Shown here piece after piece: positions 1 through 11,621 of a stretch of 64,000 nucleotides of DNA (position 1 is the stretch's first letter; each line of letters opens with the position of its first letter). The stretch comes from Sternotherus odoratus. Taxonomy: Eukaryota > Chordata > Testudines > Kinosternidae. Both the position numbers and the translations under genes were made by a program. The notes beneath the pieces were generated by a model. That model was not told the origin of the DNA. It ran no database searches and saw only the letters and a program-made list of their open reading frames with translations. The stretch lies in assembly GCA_032164245.1 (NCBI GenBank), contig JAVMKO010000201.1, forward strand, positions 124,001 through 188,000. Direction: 5' to 3'.

Positions 1-369
1 GAATGCAGTTTTTTGGTACACAATTCTACATTTGTGAGTTTAACTTTCGTGATTAAGAGATTCACCTAATACAAGTCCTGTAGTGCAATTAAAGTAGTAC
101 TATTTCTTCTGTTTTTTATAGTGCAAATACTTGTAACCAAAAATGTTTATAAAATGAACTGTATAAATGGCTGTACATGTCGTATTCTGTGTTGTAATTT
201 AAATCAATATATTTGAAAACATAGAAAATGTCCAAAAATATTTAAACGGTATTCTTTTATTTAACAGTGTGATTAATCACGAATAATTTTTTTAATTGCT
301 TGACAGTCCTGATTAAAAGATTACAGAACATGCCTCATACTAGTGATAAACTCATGGAGTTCAAGCTAT
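1..369. other. AT-rich, no gene seen
   Basis: AT-rich sequence with many stop codons in all frames. I see no exon, RNA gene or clear repeat boundary. Confidence 0.5.
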
Positions 370-753
370 TTAGCACTTACCAAAGAGAAGGTTAAGAGAT
401 TACTTGATTACAGTCTATAAGTACCTACATGGGAATAAATATTTAATGATGGGCTCTTCAGTCTGGCAGAGAAAGGTATAATATGATCCAGTGAATGAAA
501 GTTGAAGCTAGACAAATTCAGACTGGAAATAAAGTGCACATATTTAACAGCGAGGGTAACTAACCATTGGAACAATTTACCAAGGGTTGTGGTGGATTGT
601 CCCTCAATGGCAACTTTTAAATCAAGATTACTTTTTTTTTCCTAAAAAATCTGCTCTAGGAATTACTTTGGGAAAATCCTCTGGCCTGTCTTCTATAATA
701 ACGGAGGTGATCACAGTGGTCCTGTTTGGCCTTGGAATCTATGAATCTGTAAT
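370..753 (+). mobile_element. CR1 LINE 3' end, decayed
   Basis: The text follows the 3' end of sauropsid CR1 non-LTR retrotransposons in order: a 'ggaacaatttaccaagggt' block, then 'tggcaacttttaaatcaag', then a 'ggaatctatgaatctg' tail typical of CR1 3' termini. It is heavily mutated, with insertions such as a run of T near 630, so this is an old 5'-truncated copy. No open reading frame of the element remains. The 5' boundary is approximate. Confidence 0.7.
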
Positions 754-1415
754 GGATCTCACACTTGTTAGTTCTCTCTGACAAGGGACATATTCCCAGT
801 CATTACTCCCTGTATGTGGCCTTCTCTTGTCTAGAACTTGTAACTGTCTTAAGATCCATCTCATTGTCTTTGTGTTCATCACTCAAGCTGTGGCTTTCTG
901 GTTGCTGGTCCTGGTAACTTTATCTAAATCTTTCCTAGCTTCTCTTTCTCTTCAGCTGCTTGTCATTTGCCAATAGTGACTCCTAATTAGGGGGCATGTG
1001 GAGTGTGAGGACAGGTTAATTTTCGTGTGTGAGAAGGTAATTTACAGATACAGGTCCCCCAGACTGGAGGATTCTTTTCCCTCTGGGATTGCTCTGTAAA
1101 GGTGACATTTTAAAAGTTTTAGTTGTTTGTCAGTGGACGCATACTTGAGTGTGTGGTGCCATCTGGGTTTTTATACAGGCACTGGACTCCACCAAAACCT
1201 CCATCGGAGAACTCCCTTTGTCCTTAAGGGTGACTCATACCCAGTAATTATCCATTACAAGAAGACAGAGAAGAAGAAACTTGCCTCATTATTACACTCA
1301 GCATTGCTGTACATTGATTTTATCATCAAGGTTTTTCCTTGGGTGGCTTAATGTCGGTCATTCATTGATATTAAGTATCTCAGTGGTTGTGTATATAACA
1401 ACTGTCTCTTTTCAG
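754..1415. other. no gene seen
   Basis: Mixed-composition sequence ending in the pyrimidine-rich stretch before the candidate exon at 1416. Short open frames here have no recognisable motif. Confidence 0.4.
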
Positions 1416-1493
1416 TCCCCAGGAGCTGAGGATACTTTAGCTAAGAAAACAGAGAGATCATCTAAAGAGGCCAAGACTGAGCCAGATAAAGCA
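1416..1493 (+). CDS. candidate 78-bp internal exon of an unrecognised gene
   Basis: A splice-acceptor-like tract (ctgtctcttttcag) precedes, and a strong donor (gca|gtaagtatt) follows, a 78-nt open segment. It encodes 26 lysine/glutamate-rich residues including AEDTLAKKTERSSKEAKTEP. Length is a multiple of three, so the exon could be inserted or skipped without changing frame. The composition resembles a disordered nuclear-protein linker, but I do not recognise the protein. No neighbouring exon could be tied to it, so it may be an isolated exon of a large gene or a chance pairing of splice-like motifs. Confidence 0.4.
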
Positions 1494-1576
1494 GTAAGTA
1501 TTGCAAAGCGATACAAAAGCTCTATCAAACTGGCTATTGAAAGGGTCACATTTTAGAATCTATTAATTCATATTGA

Positions 1577-2170
1577 GCTCTGGGAGTCTGCAGTGGGGGC
1601 TGAGAGCCACTGAATCAAAGTATAAACTGTGTATATAATGGAAACCACTTGATGCCAGGGAGTGCGGCAGCACCCCTAGTTCCAGCACCTATGGGAGTCT
1701 GTCACCTGAGGATTGCTGTGATTTAAAAACTAATGGTTTTCGATGACTATCAAGTTGCGGGATGCTAAAGCGGGTATATTAAAGCTGTTTTTCAAACCGT
1801 GGGTTGTGAAACAGTACTAGGTCGCAGCATGTAAGGCACGTGGTCCCCTTGCTCTGGTCAGCAGCGCAGATCAGGTCGTTAAACATCCTATCAGTGGTGC
1901 TGCCCAGCTAAGGCAGGCTAATGCCTGCCTATTCCGATACCGTGCTCTGCTGTGGTCTACACCACCACACCCCTGGCTCATCGTCCCCATCTCTTTGCCC
2001 AGCCAGTCCCCATTTTCTCTCCCCACACTCCAGATCTGTTTCCACTCCTGGCTCCCAGTCACTTTCTCTCTCCCCTCCCATCTTTAGTCCGAGGTTTATC
2101 AGGCTTCTTGTCCCAATCTCCTTTTATGTGGTCTGTCCCCTTTGCATTCAAATCCGGCACCTTCCCATTC
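1577..2170. repeat. decayed DNA-transposon-like dispersed repeats
   Basis: Positions 1577-1700 ('gtgggggctgagagccactg', then 'gtgcggcagcacccc') and 1790-1960 (a 'gttgtgaaacagtactaggtcg' start, then a GC-rich body) resemble two non-autonomous hAT-type repeats I associate with turtle genomes. Neither has an intact pair of terminal repeats here, so class and boundaries are uncertain. Confidence 0.4.
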
Positions 2171-4450
2171 CTTTCTGACTGGGCACCAGCAGAGGGGATA
2201 TTGAAAGTGCAGGAGAGACAGGCTTTCCTGCCCTCAGTTCTGATGCTTGTGGTGTTTCAAGCTGAATGCTTTGAATACTACCTTTGAGAGCTTTGTTCAT
2301 TTAGAAGTCTATCTTAACACCTAGACCTCAATTTGCTAATCATGCTTGTTTGAGAGTAGAATTCTAGACTAGACTTTGTAGGTGCTTCTCTCTTCTCAGA
2401 ATTTTAATATTCCTCTTGTTAATTATCCCCAAAAGACTGAGCACAGGGCAAATTCCTTCAAAATTCTTTATTAGAGGAAAGTCTGTTCTGTCACCAGCAA
2501 GTAGTGATGTCCTGGTATCTATAATAGATTTTCTAAAATGAAAGTAAACCTAGTCTCAGCAGTAACAAGCTGGAAGCATTTGGATAATATCTGGCAGGCA
2601 ATCTTCAGCGTCTGTTGGAAAATTGATGCCTTCTGGTTATTGCTTATCACCTTGCTTGTGATCAGAGAAAGTAAAATTGTGTTTTGTGTGCTCTTGGTCT
2701 GGATTAAGTGAGTAGTTTTGTTCTCAAATGGGCATTTCCATAGCATGACTGACTTTTTTTTAGATCTTAAAAATAACTTGAAGACTTGTGACAAAAGTCT
2801 TAGGCAGACCTTCTGAAGCATATGGTGCTGTTAATGGGGAAAGTGGCTATAGAAGGTGGATAGGTATGTCATTTAACCCTAAGGCAAAACACATTGAAAA
2901 GGTCTGTCCTGGTTTATGGATGACTGTTGAAACTTTTGGCAGTAGTGTGTTTAATATCCTGTCACTTTTGGCCACATCTATAGTGTCTGTTGTTTGTTGC
3001 TACACAAGCTATGTTGCTCTGGAACTGGTCATTTGGATCATTCTTTAAGTCACATTTAATGATGTTCTTCCACTGGAGAATTTTTACTGGAAAATTATCT
3101 GGAATATATATTAAAACAGTTTGACTGAATCAAAGAAAGCATAGCTGCTCTTAGTTCCATAGAGCTTGGTATGGCCATTTTCCATAAATATTAAGGTTCA
3201 GAATTATTCTTTTGATAGTGTGACTTATTCATGCTCCATTCATATAATGGAAGTCCTACATTAAAGTATACAATTTACCAGCCAAAATTCTCTGTCCTAG
3301 GACATTCCTTTGTGGCTGAATATAAGAGGTTGGAGAGAGAGTCAGAGAACTCTCCAAGGGTGGTAGTAAGCTCTAAGTGCAATGGAAATGAGCTGTATTT
3401 CAAGTGTTTACTGTTCACTTAACCCAGAGAGACATTAATTCACAGAATGTGCTAAAGGGTTTATATTGATATACAGATCTGAGCAAAGCCTAGGTCTATA
3501 TGTAAAAATCAAGCATAGCAATGTTGTTCTAATTAGGATAGTAGTGTCCTTTGGAGGATTTTGGGGTAATGGGTGAGTTAGAATACTTCCAAGAAAAGGA
3601 ATGCTGAAGGGTTTCTTTTGTTTTTTAATGTAGTGCCCAGTCTGTTGGACTTGGTGATTTATGGGGGAAAAGGGGCTATAACAAACTGCTAATATCTTAC
3701 AATACATGTATGTGTTGTATACCCTTTCTGTTGAGTGGGAGATACATTTTATCACAACGGCCAGTGAGTAATATGAGAAGTCCAGTAAGTAGACATTGGT
3801 CCAATTTATATCCCATTGAGACCCTGAATAATAGGGTGCAATGTCTAACTACTTTTCTTCCCAGGTTATAAAGGCATATTGTCAGTGTATTACTTTTTCC
3901 TTGAGTTTCCAGTTAACTACTAACTTTCAGACCACCTAAGAGTAGTAAATCACTGAGCCAGTGATTGGATCCTGAACATATCTTGTGCCCAGCCGTGTTC
4001 ACAGCTCTGCCATGCCATTATATTTGGCATGAGAGCATTGTGTATCATGTTGACTTGTGAGGGCAGTGGAGCTCAACGAAAAGGCTGTGGTCATTGACAA
4101 AGGATTTTCAAAATGTCCCTGCGTTAACTTTCTCATTAATGCGGTGGTTGAACAGCATTGCCCATGTGGATCAGAAGAGGGATTTAAAAGCAAAAGTGGC
4201 ACAGTATCTCTCCCGAGCATATTCTCCTCTGGGATCTGTTAGATTTCCAACAATCAGCATTATTTTTGTGCCTCTTACAATATAAATACAGCCATCAAAT
4301 GAGTGTAGCTGCTGATACTGGTAGCCTGAATAGGAGATTTAGACTATTTAAACTTTCCCAAGCAAATACAAGTAAGACCTCACAAAACTTGCAAGTATTT
4401 GTACTTACTACTTGGGCTAAGTCTGAAATTAATTTTTCCAGACTAGTTTG
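2171..4450. other. AT-rich intergenic sequence, no gene seen
   Basis: Short open frames occur on both strands (for example around 2790-3050 and 4060-4285). None carries a recognisable domain or a convincing acceptor-donor pair. Confidence 0.45.
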
Positions 4451-4760
4451 AAATCTATCTATCTATCTATATAAAAGTCAAATGGTGTATGTGTGCGTGG
4501 ATGTATGCGTGGATGTACGCTTACTCCTTCCACACCGTTTGAGCTAGAGACTTGAAATTTGGTACAGTTAGAGGTCTTAGGGTCCTAATGACCGTAAGGG
4601 TTGAAATTTTTTCAAATCTCACCTCTGACGCCCCCCAGGGGTGAAATTCTTTAAAGGCCAATCACATCAGCTGGGCAGCTGCTGTTCTCTGTGACATAGT
4701 TCTGATGTCATAATACCCCCTCCAACAGACACCGCACTCGCTCAGCTCTCTGCCCCCTCC
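4451..4760 (+). mobile_element. possible Helitron-like or similar non-autonomous element head
   Basis: A short (ATCT)n run at 4452-4473 leads into 'atataaaagtcaaatggtgt' and then 'cttgaaatttggtacag', an arrangement I associate with 5' ends of Helitron-derived repeats in reptiles. The downstream part passes into a G-rich tandem array, so no 3' hairpin/CTRR end could be seen. Classification is tentative. Confidence 0.3.
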
Positions 4761-4775
4761 CCACCTCCGACGGAC

Positions 4776-5270
4776 CCGAGTTGGGTTTGGTCGGAGGGTA
4801 AGTGAGGTGGGGGTGTTGGGTTGGTCAGGGGGTGAGGTGGGGGTGTCGGGTTTGGTCGGGGGGGTAAGTGAACCGGGGGTGTTGGGTTTGGGTTTGGGGG
4901 GTGGGAAGGTGTCTGGGTGGGTGAGGGGTGAGGTGTGGGTGTTGGGGTTGGTCAGGGGGCGTTGGGTTTGGTGGGGGGAGTAAGGTGGGGGTGTTGGTTT
5001 GTTTGGGGGGGTGAGGAGGGAGGTCGGGGTTGGTTGAGGGGTAAGTGAGGTGTGGGTGTCGGGTTTGTTTGGGGGGGTGAGGAGGGAGGTCGGGGTTGGT
5101 TGAGGGGTAAGTGAGGTGTGGGTGTCGGGTTTGTTTGGGGGGGTGAGGAGGGAGGTCGGGGTTGGTTGAGGGGTAAGTGAGGTGTGGGTGTCGGGTTTGT
5201 TTGTGGTGGTAGGTAGGGGTGTCGGGTTTGGTTAGGGGGGAAGTGAGGTGGATGTGTCAGGTTTGGTCTA
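4776..5270. repeat. G-rich minisatellite with higher-order repeats
   Basis: Tandem variants of a 'ggtaagtgaggtgggggtgtcgg' core. From about 5000 a longer unit of roughly 75 bp, containing 'gtgaggagggaggtcggggt', repeats at least three times almost exactly. The plus strand holds many GGG/GGGG runs with short loops, so G-quadruplex formation is plausible. Confidence 0.8.
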
Positions 5271-6617
5271 CGGGGGAAGCTGATAGGAACCTAGTTTTCT
5301 TTTTTCCATATGATTCACCTTGGTATACACTTAATTTTCACTCACGATGGTACTACATTTCACTTAAAAATCATGTCTGAAATGAGAGAAAGGTAGAATA
5401 TCAAATGTCTCAATAAGCATACAGTTGTTTGCTACAGCTTCCTTTCCTTCACAGCACTGTGACTTTCCATGTAACACCCAGAAGATGACAATGTGAATGC
5501 AACCATTCAAGCATGTATGCGAAGAATCTGATGGTGCACCAAAACTCTTTACTAATTCTGGTGCCTGCTACTGCGATAAGGGAAGTGCCTTGAAACAATG
5601 TGATTTATTTACAAAGTAAGAGTATTCCTTAGGTTTTCTAATATCAGCGAAAACTGTGATTTCAGAGCACAAAAGTTCTGACAGAGAAGACATTTGACAT
5701 CCATGACAGCAGCCACTTTGGGTACAAGAACCAACAAAAATGAGACAAGGAACAGAAACAAGAAACACTTGACTTTCTAAACTTTGGTTTCAACTGATTT
5801 CGTATAGGTCAAGTGTCTGTGACCCAGAGAACTAGCTTCTTCCTGCAAATGCTACAACAGCACAGCCTAGCCACGCTAGCCATGTGAAAATTCTTGGATT
5901 CCCATTAGATGCGTGTCTGAATACTGGCCACTTGCCAGTATTTGTATTTAATCAAATGACAAAAATCTGATGGTATCCACTGAAGCTCTACTTCAGTTCC
6001 ACAAAACTGGGGAACCCCCGAGTGTCCCTTGCTGTTGAGAATAATGCATGCAGAGATAACATTTTAGATAATGCTTTCTTAGCCAGAAGGCCGAGAAGCG
6101 ATGAACCACGGAAAGGCCAAAGTACAGTCAATGGTGGAATCACATTCTCCATAATCCTGCCACGATTCCAAACCAGATCCCGTTGCTACTACACTCCCCT
6201 CGGTCCTTCCCATCTTCTCAGGGAAATGGACAGCTGCCGGGCACAGAATGGCCTCAGACTGACCCTGCTCGTTCCTTTGTGATTGTTTCCAGAGAGCAAA
6301 TAAGCAACTAGCTCATCCTAATCAGAGGTTCACAGAACTGGCATCCCACAACGTTCAGTCCCATCACTCCACTTCTAGGTGAAGCCACTGTGAGAAACAA
6401 GAGGGGCTACCAAGTCAGCCGTGTACTGCTGACCCCTAGCTCCCTATCCTTCTAACTCAGACCCCCTGGCAACCCGAAACAGACCAGGATGAACTAAAGA
6501 TAGAGGACACTCAACCTGGACAGGCCTGGGTGTTTGAGGAAAGCACTTAGAGAACCTATCAAAAGAGATCTGTTCCAATAATTGGGGCATCTTCCTTAGT
6601 CATCAACATAGTCTAGA
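5271..6617. other. no gene identified
   Basis: Moderately AT-rich. A minus-strand open frame at 5568-5768 is cysteine-rich, but I cannot match it to a protein and it has no splice or start context. Nothing else is supportable. Confidence 0.4.
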
Positions 6618-6752
6618 ATCAGAGAGGTAGCCGTGTTAGTCTGGAATAGCAGAGGCACTGCTTGCATCCGACGAAGTGGGTATTAGCCCACGAAAGCTTA
6701 TGCTTCAAAACTTTATAGTTAGTCTTTAAGGTGCCACAGGACTTTGTTACCT
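6618..6752 (-). repeat. reptile interspersed repeat, copy 1 (reverse)
   Basis: Contains 'cgaagtgggtattagcccac', 'gaaagcttatgcttcaaaac' and 'agtctttaaggtgccacagg'. The same blocks recur at 40720-40805 (opposite orientation) and 57718-57812. This is a common dispersed repeat of amniote genomes whose class I cannot name from sequence alone. Confidence 0.7.
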
Positions 6753-7683
6753 CAACATAGTCTAGCGATCCTACTTGACTCCTCAATATTGCTAGACTTG
6801 CAGATTACACGGATCACTTGTGATCAATGAAGAGACGGTGCCCCATCCTGTCAGATATGGGTTGTGTTACACTCACCAACGCTTCTGCGCCTCCCAGGAC
6901 TGAAACTGTAAGCAAAAGCTACTCCAAAAATCCTATCTAGTCCAGAATTCACCCAACCCTCTTCTGAATGTGGTGAACTTGAAAGCATATCAATTTTGTC
7001 TTCTACTTTCTGGGCTGTCTATCAAATTATGCAAGGTGAAATTAAGTTATTGGATACTATGAATTATGCTCAATTCATTTTATGAAGCACCTTCTTATTG
7101 TCAAAATAGCACCTAACCAATTTTCATACACAAATTTGAAACTCCGTATTCCAGAAGCAAAGACTTGTAGGTATTAGAGAAAGGACATTCTTAACTGCAG
7201 GCCCACACTTCTGGAATTTGCGCTCTCTCAGAATAAATGTATATATGACCCTGGCTGCTCTCCGAAAGAGTTTTGAAGATACACTTCTACGCCTAGGTCT
7301 TACCAACTGATAAAATTATGAAATGCTGTGTTCCTAGAGAAGTGAAAATTATTCTTAATAATAAGGATGGGCAAAATATGGCATCGTCAGCTATAATTAG
7401 TGAGTATTCATTAAGCTGGAAAGGTTCCTGTTAACACACTGGCTGCATTTGCAGGCCTATTTGTAGTGCAATCCTCTTTTCTTCCTAGCATTATTTCTTT
7501 TAGATTTAACATTTAAAAAAAACATTCAAAGCTCTGAGTCCCAGACAAACTTCCAACAGCCACACAATAATTTGCAAGACCAGGTAAAGAAAAAGTGAAA
7601 ATTCACCTTTTAAAATCCCTGCAAGTGTCTAAATTAATGTAAAAATCAGAATGATTGCTGCTGCGACCAATGTGAATAGTGTT
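6753..7683. other. no gene seen
   Basis: AT-rich sequence without recognisable exons. The last five bases before 7684 are the left copy of a target duplication for the adjoining LTR. Confidence 0.45.
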
Positions 7684-7790
7684 TGTGACGGGGCGAACTG
7701 GCCCCACACGGGCCAGGGCTGACCCTGGCTGGGCGTTCTAGCAGCGGAAGTCCCGCCCCCGCTGTACTGGGCATGCTCCAAGTGCTCAGG

Positions 7791-7800
7791 CTATATAAAG
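7791..7800 (+). promoter_or_regulatory. TATA box of the solo LTR
   Basis: CTATATAAAG inside the LTR, followed about 30 bp downstream by a plausible initiator region near 7825. This is inferred as the LTR promoter from position and motif only. Confidence 0.5.
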
Positions 7801-8129
7801 GGATGGAGCACAGCTCAGTCTGGGCCGAAGGAGGAGGATGTGCCTGGGGAGCTCTCCCGAGGGACCAGCCCCAGCCATATCCGGAGCCAGAGCGGCGGCA
7901 GGATCCTGCCTCGGAGTTCGTTGCCGACCACCGCCGACTGGGGGCCGTAGACCACGACCAGACTGAGGCCACGCACCCAGCTACGTGCGGAGGATCAGCA
8001 ACCCACCGGAGGACCCCGCCTCTGGAACCGATAGGAACTGACCCCCGGATATTGAGGGAGTGGTACGACCCACCAGAAGACACTCAGCGTGTTGCGGTGG
8101 GACCTCCCCGCTGAGTGGGTGGCTAGGCG

Positions 8130-8770
8130 CATGGCCGTTTGCCCGCACTGCCCCCGTCGAGGGGCTGCCATTGACTCCAGCCATTAGGCCGCACTGCCCC
8201 CGTCGAGGGGCTGTCATTGACTCCGGCCATTGGGCCACACTGACCCAGCGGAGGGGCTGTTATTGACTCCGGCCCTTAGGCCGCACTGCCCCAGTCGAGG
8301 GGCGGCCATTGGTCCGCACGGCCCCAGAGGAGGGGCGACTGTTGACCCCGGCCATTGGGCCACACTACCCCAGCGGAGTGGCTGTTATTGACTCTGGCAC
8401 TTAGGCCGCACTGCCCCAGTCGAAGGGCTGCCATTGACTCCGGCCCTTAGGCCACACTGCCCCAGTCGAAGGGCTGCCATTGACTCCGGCCTTTAGGCCA
8501 CACTGCCCCAGCGGAGGGGGCTGTTATTGACTCCGGCCATTGGTCCGCAGTGCCCCTGAGGAGGGGCGGTTATTGACTTCGGCTGTTAGGCCGCACTGCC
8601 CCAGCGGAGGGGCTTTTATTGACTCCGGCCCTTAGGCCGCACTTCCCCAGCGGAGGGGCTGTTATTGACTCCGGCCATTGGTCCACAGTGCCCCTGAGAA
8701 GGGACGGTTATTGACTTTGGCTGTTAGGCCGCGCTGCCCCGGCAAAGGGGCCGTCAGGGACTCAGGCCAC
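8130..8770. repeat. 46-47-bp tandem repeat array inside the LTR
   Basis: Repeated unit: ggccgcactgcccc, then agtcgaggggctgcc, then attgactccggccnttag. Copies vary by point changes and some are shortened. The unit boundaries match the LTR downstream of its TATA box, so the array would lie in the transcribed part. Confidence 0.8.
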
Positions 8771-8815
8771 TAGGCCGTACTGCCCCCACCCGGGGGCTCG
8801 AACCCTGACAGTGTT

Positions 8816-9499
8816 AAATCTTTAAAGTGTTCAAAAATGGTGAGAAAAGTACGATCCATATTAAACAGTTAAAATGAACTAAGTAAGGGGGGTGGGAAGT
8901 GTAGAATATAGAAATGCCAATTCAAGTACCAAAACAGGAGACGTGGTTAATGGACAGGTTTGCTTCTTACCTAGCTCTTTCACTAGTGTCCTTCCTGGCT
9001 TTCATATATGGAGGGATAAGCATTTTCTCAGCTGAGACACTGTTTTCAGATTCCTCTCGTCCTGACATGAAAGTTATGAGATAAGCATTTAGGATATTTT
9101 TAAAGAAATGTTATAGACTCAATTGGTGTACAAATAGCATATCTAATGCACTTACTAACTAGAGGTGGTAGGTTGCTCAGTAATGAAGAACCTTGAAAGA
9201 TAAACAAGATAGGTTACAATTTGGCAAAGTACAGGACAGTTGTTCCTATGCATAGCTAGAGTTAACTAAAAAGACTAACATCTTCACTTAAACATGGTCT
9301 AAGGAGATAAAGAGAAATTCTTAGAAGGAGAACGGGGCAACAGAGATGGAGAGTTGGTATCAGGCTCAAGTCTGCTCTGGTCTGTAGGGATTCAAAGGGA
9401 TCCCCATCCAATAACTTAAATTGCCTATTCATAGGAATGGACTGGTGGTCTCAGTCTATTGCCACAACTGATAACTTGGACAGTCACAGGACAGAGGGC
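8816..9499. other. no gene seen
   Basis: AT-rich sequence separating the LTR from the GC-rich centrobin-related block. GC content rises abruptly near 9500. Confidence 0.45.
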
Positions 9500-10059
9500 A
9501 GAGGGAAGTCAAGGACAGATTGCGCGCTAATGGTGGTGGGAGGGGGGAGCAGGGGGCAGTCGCCGTGGCGAGGCCGTGGGTGGTCTTTGGGGCGGGCCGG
9601 AGGACGGGCAGGCAGCAGGGGGGCCGCACCTGCGGGAGATGGGGAGAGGGTGAGCGCCTGGCCCCCTGCCCCATAGCAATCCCAGAGCCCACCAAGCACA
9701 GAGCCCAGCCCCACAGCACCCACTGAGTCCAGCCCCCCATGGTGCCCAACACTGACAGCGCCCTGCCCCCTCACCGTCCCCCCCCACACACACAGCCCCA
9801 TGGCGCCCCGGCAGACTCCCCTCCCTCCTGCTGGACTTGGGAGGGGAGTGGGGGCTGATGGGTTGGAGCGGGGAGGGGGGGCTGGGAGCCAGGACTCCTG
9901 GGTTCTCTCCCCAGCTCTAGGAGGGGAGGGGGGGCTGGGAGCCAGGACTCCTGGGTTCTCTCCCCGGCTCTGGGAGGGGAGTGGGGGATAGTGGTTAGAG
10001 CAGGGTGGCAGGCAGCCAGGACTCCTGGGTTCTCCCGGCACTCACCTGGTGGGGGCTCT

Positions 10060-10225
10060 TGGGGTGCGACTACGCGGGGGCGTCTTTGGTAAGTGGCGGC
10101 AGGGTTAGGGTTTTGTGCCGCTGGGCCTCCCGCAGCCAGTTCTCGGCCTAATTTCGGCATCTGTCAGCCTCCCTCTTGCAGTTGATTGCCTCCCGTTCAC
10201 ACTCCGCCGCCCACCTCCGGAGAAG
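10060..10225 (-). pseudogene. exon c-type copy with two stop codons
   Basis: Reads AECEREAINCKREADRCRN, then a stop, then AENWLREAQRHKTLTLPPLT, and stops again at a TAG before the SHPKSPHQ|gtgagt donor. The neighbouring copy at 10440-10530 lacks the first stop (CRKDAENW). Both end in HKTLTL followed by a KDAPA-stop, aligning with GDAPAQSPPKGPRQ of the main centrobin copy. Confidence 0.6.
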
Positions 10226-10269
10226 GGGGGGGGGTGTCGGAGCTCCATGGTGGGGGGTAGCCTGGCCCG

Positions 10270-10695
10270 GGGAACCCGCCGCCCTGCCCCAGAGGTGGGC
10301 GCATCTCGGGGCCGGGTCCTTAGGTCACCCGCCGCCCCGCCCCAGAGGTGGGCGCATCTCGGAGCCGGGCGAGGGCTCTTGGGGTGCGACTACGCGGGGG
10401 CGTCTTTGGTAAGTGGCAGCAGGGTTAGGGTTTTGTGCCGCTGGGCCTCGCGCAGCCAGTTCTCGGCGTCCTTTCGGCATCTGTCAGCCTCCCTCTTGCA
10501 GTTGATTGCCTCCTGTTCACACTCCGCCGCCCACCTGAGGTGGGCGCATCTCAGCGCCGGGCGAGGGGTCCCCGGGTCACCCGCCGCCCCGCCCCAGAGG
10601 TGGGCACATCTCAGCGCCGGGCGAGGGGTCCCCGGGTCACCCGCCGCCCCGCCCCAGAGGTGGGCGCATCTCAGCGTTGGGCGAGGGGTCCCGGG
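10270..10695. repeat. 60-bp minisatellite, array 1 (interrupted)
   Basis: Copies of a 60-bp unit (core 'cccagaggtgggcgcatctc' then 'cgggcgaggggtcc') in the intron between exons b and c of the duplicated centrobin tail. The array is split by a second copy of exon c near 10440-10530. Confidence 0.85.
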
Positions 10696-11434
10696 TCCCC
10701 TGGTTCCTCTGCTCCTGGTCCCCGACCAGCCGCCGCCGCTGCTCCTCGTGGTGCACCAGTAACTGCGCCATCTCCCAATTATGGTGTATGTTCAGTTCCA
10801 GCATCTCCTTCCTGTGGCGGGGGGAGGGCCGGGGTGAGCGGCGGGCGCGGCCCCCCGGTGGGGGAGGGATTTGGGGGTGGCGGGGCGCTGGGTCGGGTAC
10901 CTTTGTTGCTTCTCGAGGGTGACCACCTGGCGCAGGCTGTCCCTCTGCAGCCGCGCCAGCCGCTCCATTACCAGCTGCGCCGGCGCCACCTTCCGCTCTG
11001 CCGGGCTCAGGGGGATGGGTGGCGGACGAGACCGGCCCCGTTGGCCGCCCCTCCGAGCCAGCTGGGCGTCTGCCGGGCCTCCCGCTGCATGGCCCCCTGG
11101 GAAGGGGAAGGACCCGGGTGACCGCCAGCCCCCCACTCGCCTCCCAGAGCCGTGGAAAGAACCCAGAGTCCTGGCTCCAACCACTAGCCCTCACTCCCCA
11201 GGGGGGCTGAGAATGGGGGTGGAGGAGAGAAGGGGAGGGACTGGCACTGTCCATCCCCCTCCACCAAGGGGATAACAACCTACTACTGTCGTCCGTGCAA
11301 GGCAAAAGAACGCTGCGGGGGGAGGGGTAGTTGAGCGCCCTTGGGCATTGGAATTACCTGGGGGGTGCCCCCCATCCAGTACGCCCAGGGCCGGGCCCTG
11401 GAAGACGGGCAGAGGGAAACAAAAACAAATCTTC

Positions 11435-11440
11435 TTTATT
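11435..11440 (-). terminator. polyadenylation signal AATAAA of the centrobin copy
   Basis: TTTATT on the plus strand gives AATAAA on the minus strand, about 180 bp beyond the stop codon at 11622-11624. It is followed by an A/T-rich stretch (gaagatttgtttttg) suited to cleavage. Assignment rests on position after the last centrobin exon. Confidence 0.6.
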
Positions 11441-11621
11441 TAGAAAAGTAACAAACAGCCCCCCAACGGGGGGGGAATAACTTAGAGTAACAGAACACAA
11501 GGAGGAGGGGGGGGCAGCCCCGCCCCACATCTGCCCCCTGGGCGCCAACACAACATGGCAACCGGGGCTGAGAACAGGGGGTGCAAGGTGCGGGCACCAG
11601 GATTCCCGCCGGGACCCCACT

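Larger units (their letters stand above)
7684..8810 (+). mobile_element. solo LTR (1127 bp) with 5-bp target duplication and internal tandem repeats
   Basis: The element begins TGTGACGGGG and ends CCCTGACA, so it has the TG...CA termini of a retroviral or gypsy-type LTR. It is flanked by a perfect 5-bp duplication GTGTT (7679-7683 and 8811-8815). A TATA box (ctatataaag, about 7791-7800) lies about 110 bp in, consistent with an LTR promoter. From about 8130 to 8770 the LTR is built from about a dozen variant copies of a 46-47-bp unit (core 'ccgcactgccccagtcgagg' then 'ttgactccggcc'). No polyadenylation hexamer was seen and no internal retroviral sequence adjoins, hence a solo LTR. Open frames across it are incidental. 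Confidence 0.8.
9525..11096 (-). pseudogene. duplicated 3' part of centrobin, broken
   Basis: This is a second copy of the centrobin 3' region, lying downstream of the main copy. 9625-9800 parallels the last-exon region at 11700-11900 almost base for base. 10901-11096 repeats coiled-coil exon 'a' (reads ERLARLQRDSLRQ), 10706-10811 exon 'b' (reads NWEMAQLLVHHEEQRRR), and two copies of exon 'c' lie at about 10440-10530 and 10050-10225. Lesions: the exon b donor reads gaacc instead of gtacc; a TAG stop lies inside the leftmost exon c copy; both exon c copies end in an in-frame TAG where the main copy has CAG. It should not give a normal product. Confidence 0.7.

Noticed and set aside
5568..5768. 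Cysteine-rich 66-codon minus frame
   Set aside because: No start or splice context and no family recognised; could be chance or part of an unrecognisable retrocopy.
7646..8266. Several 70-145-codon frames on both strands
   Set aside because: They lie inside the solo LTR and its tandem array; no retroviral or host protein motif.
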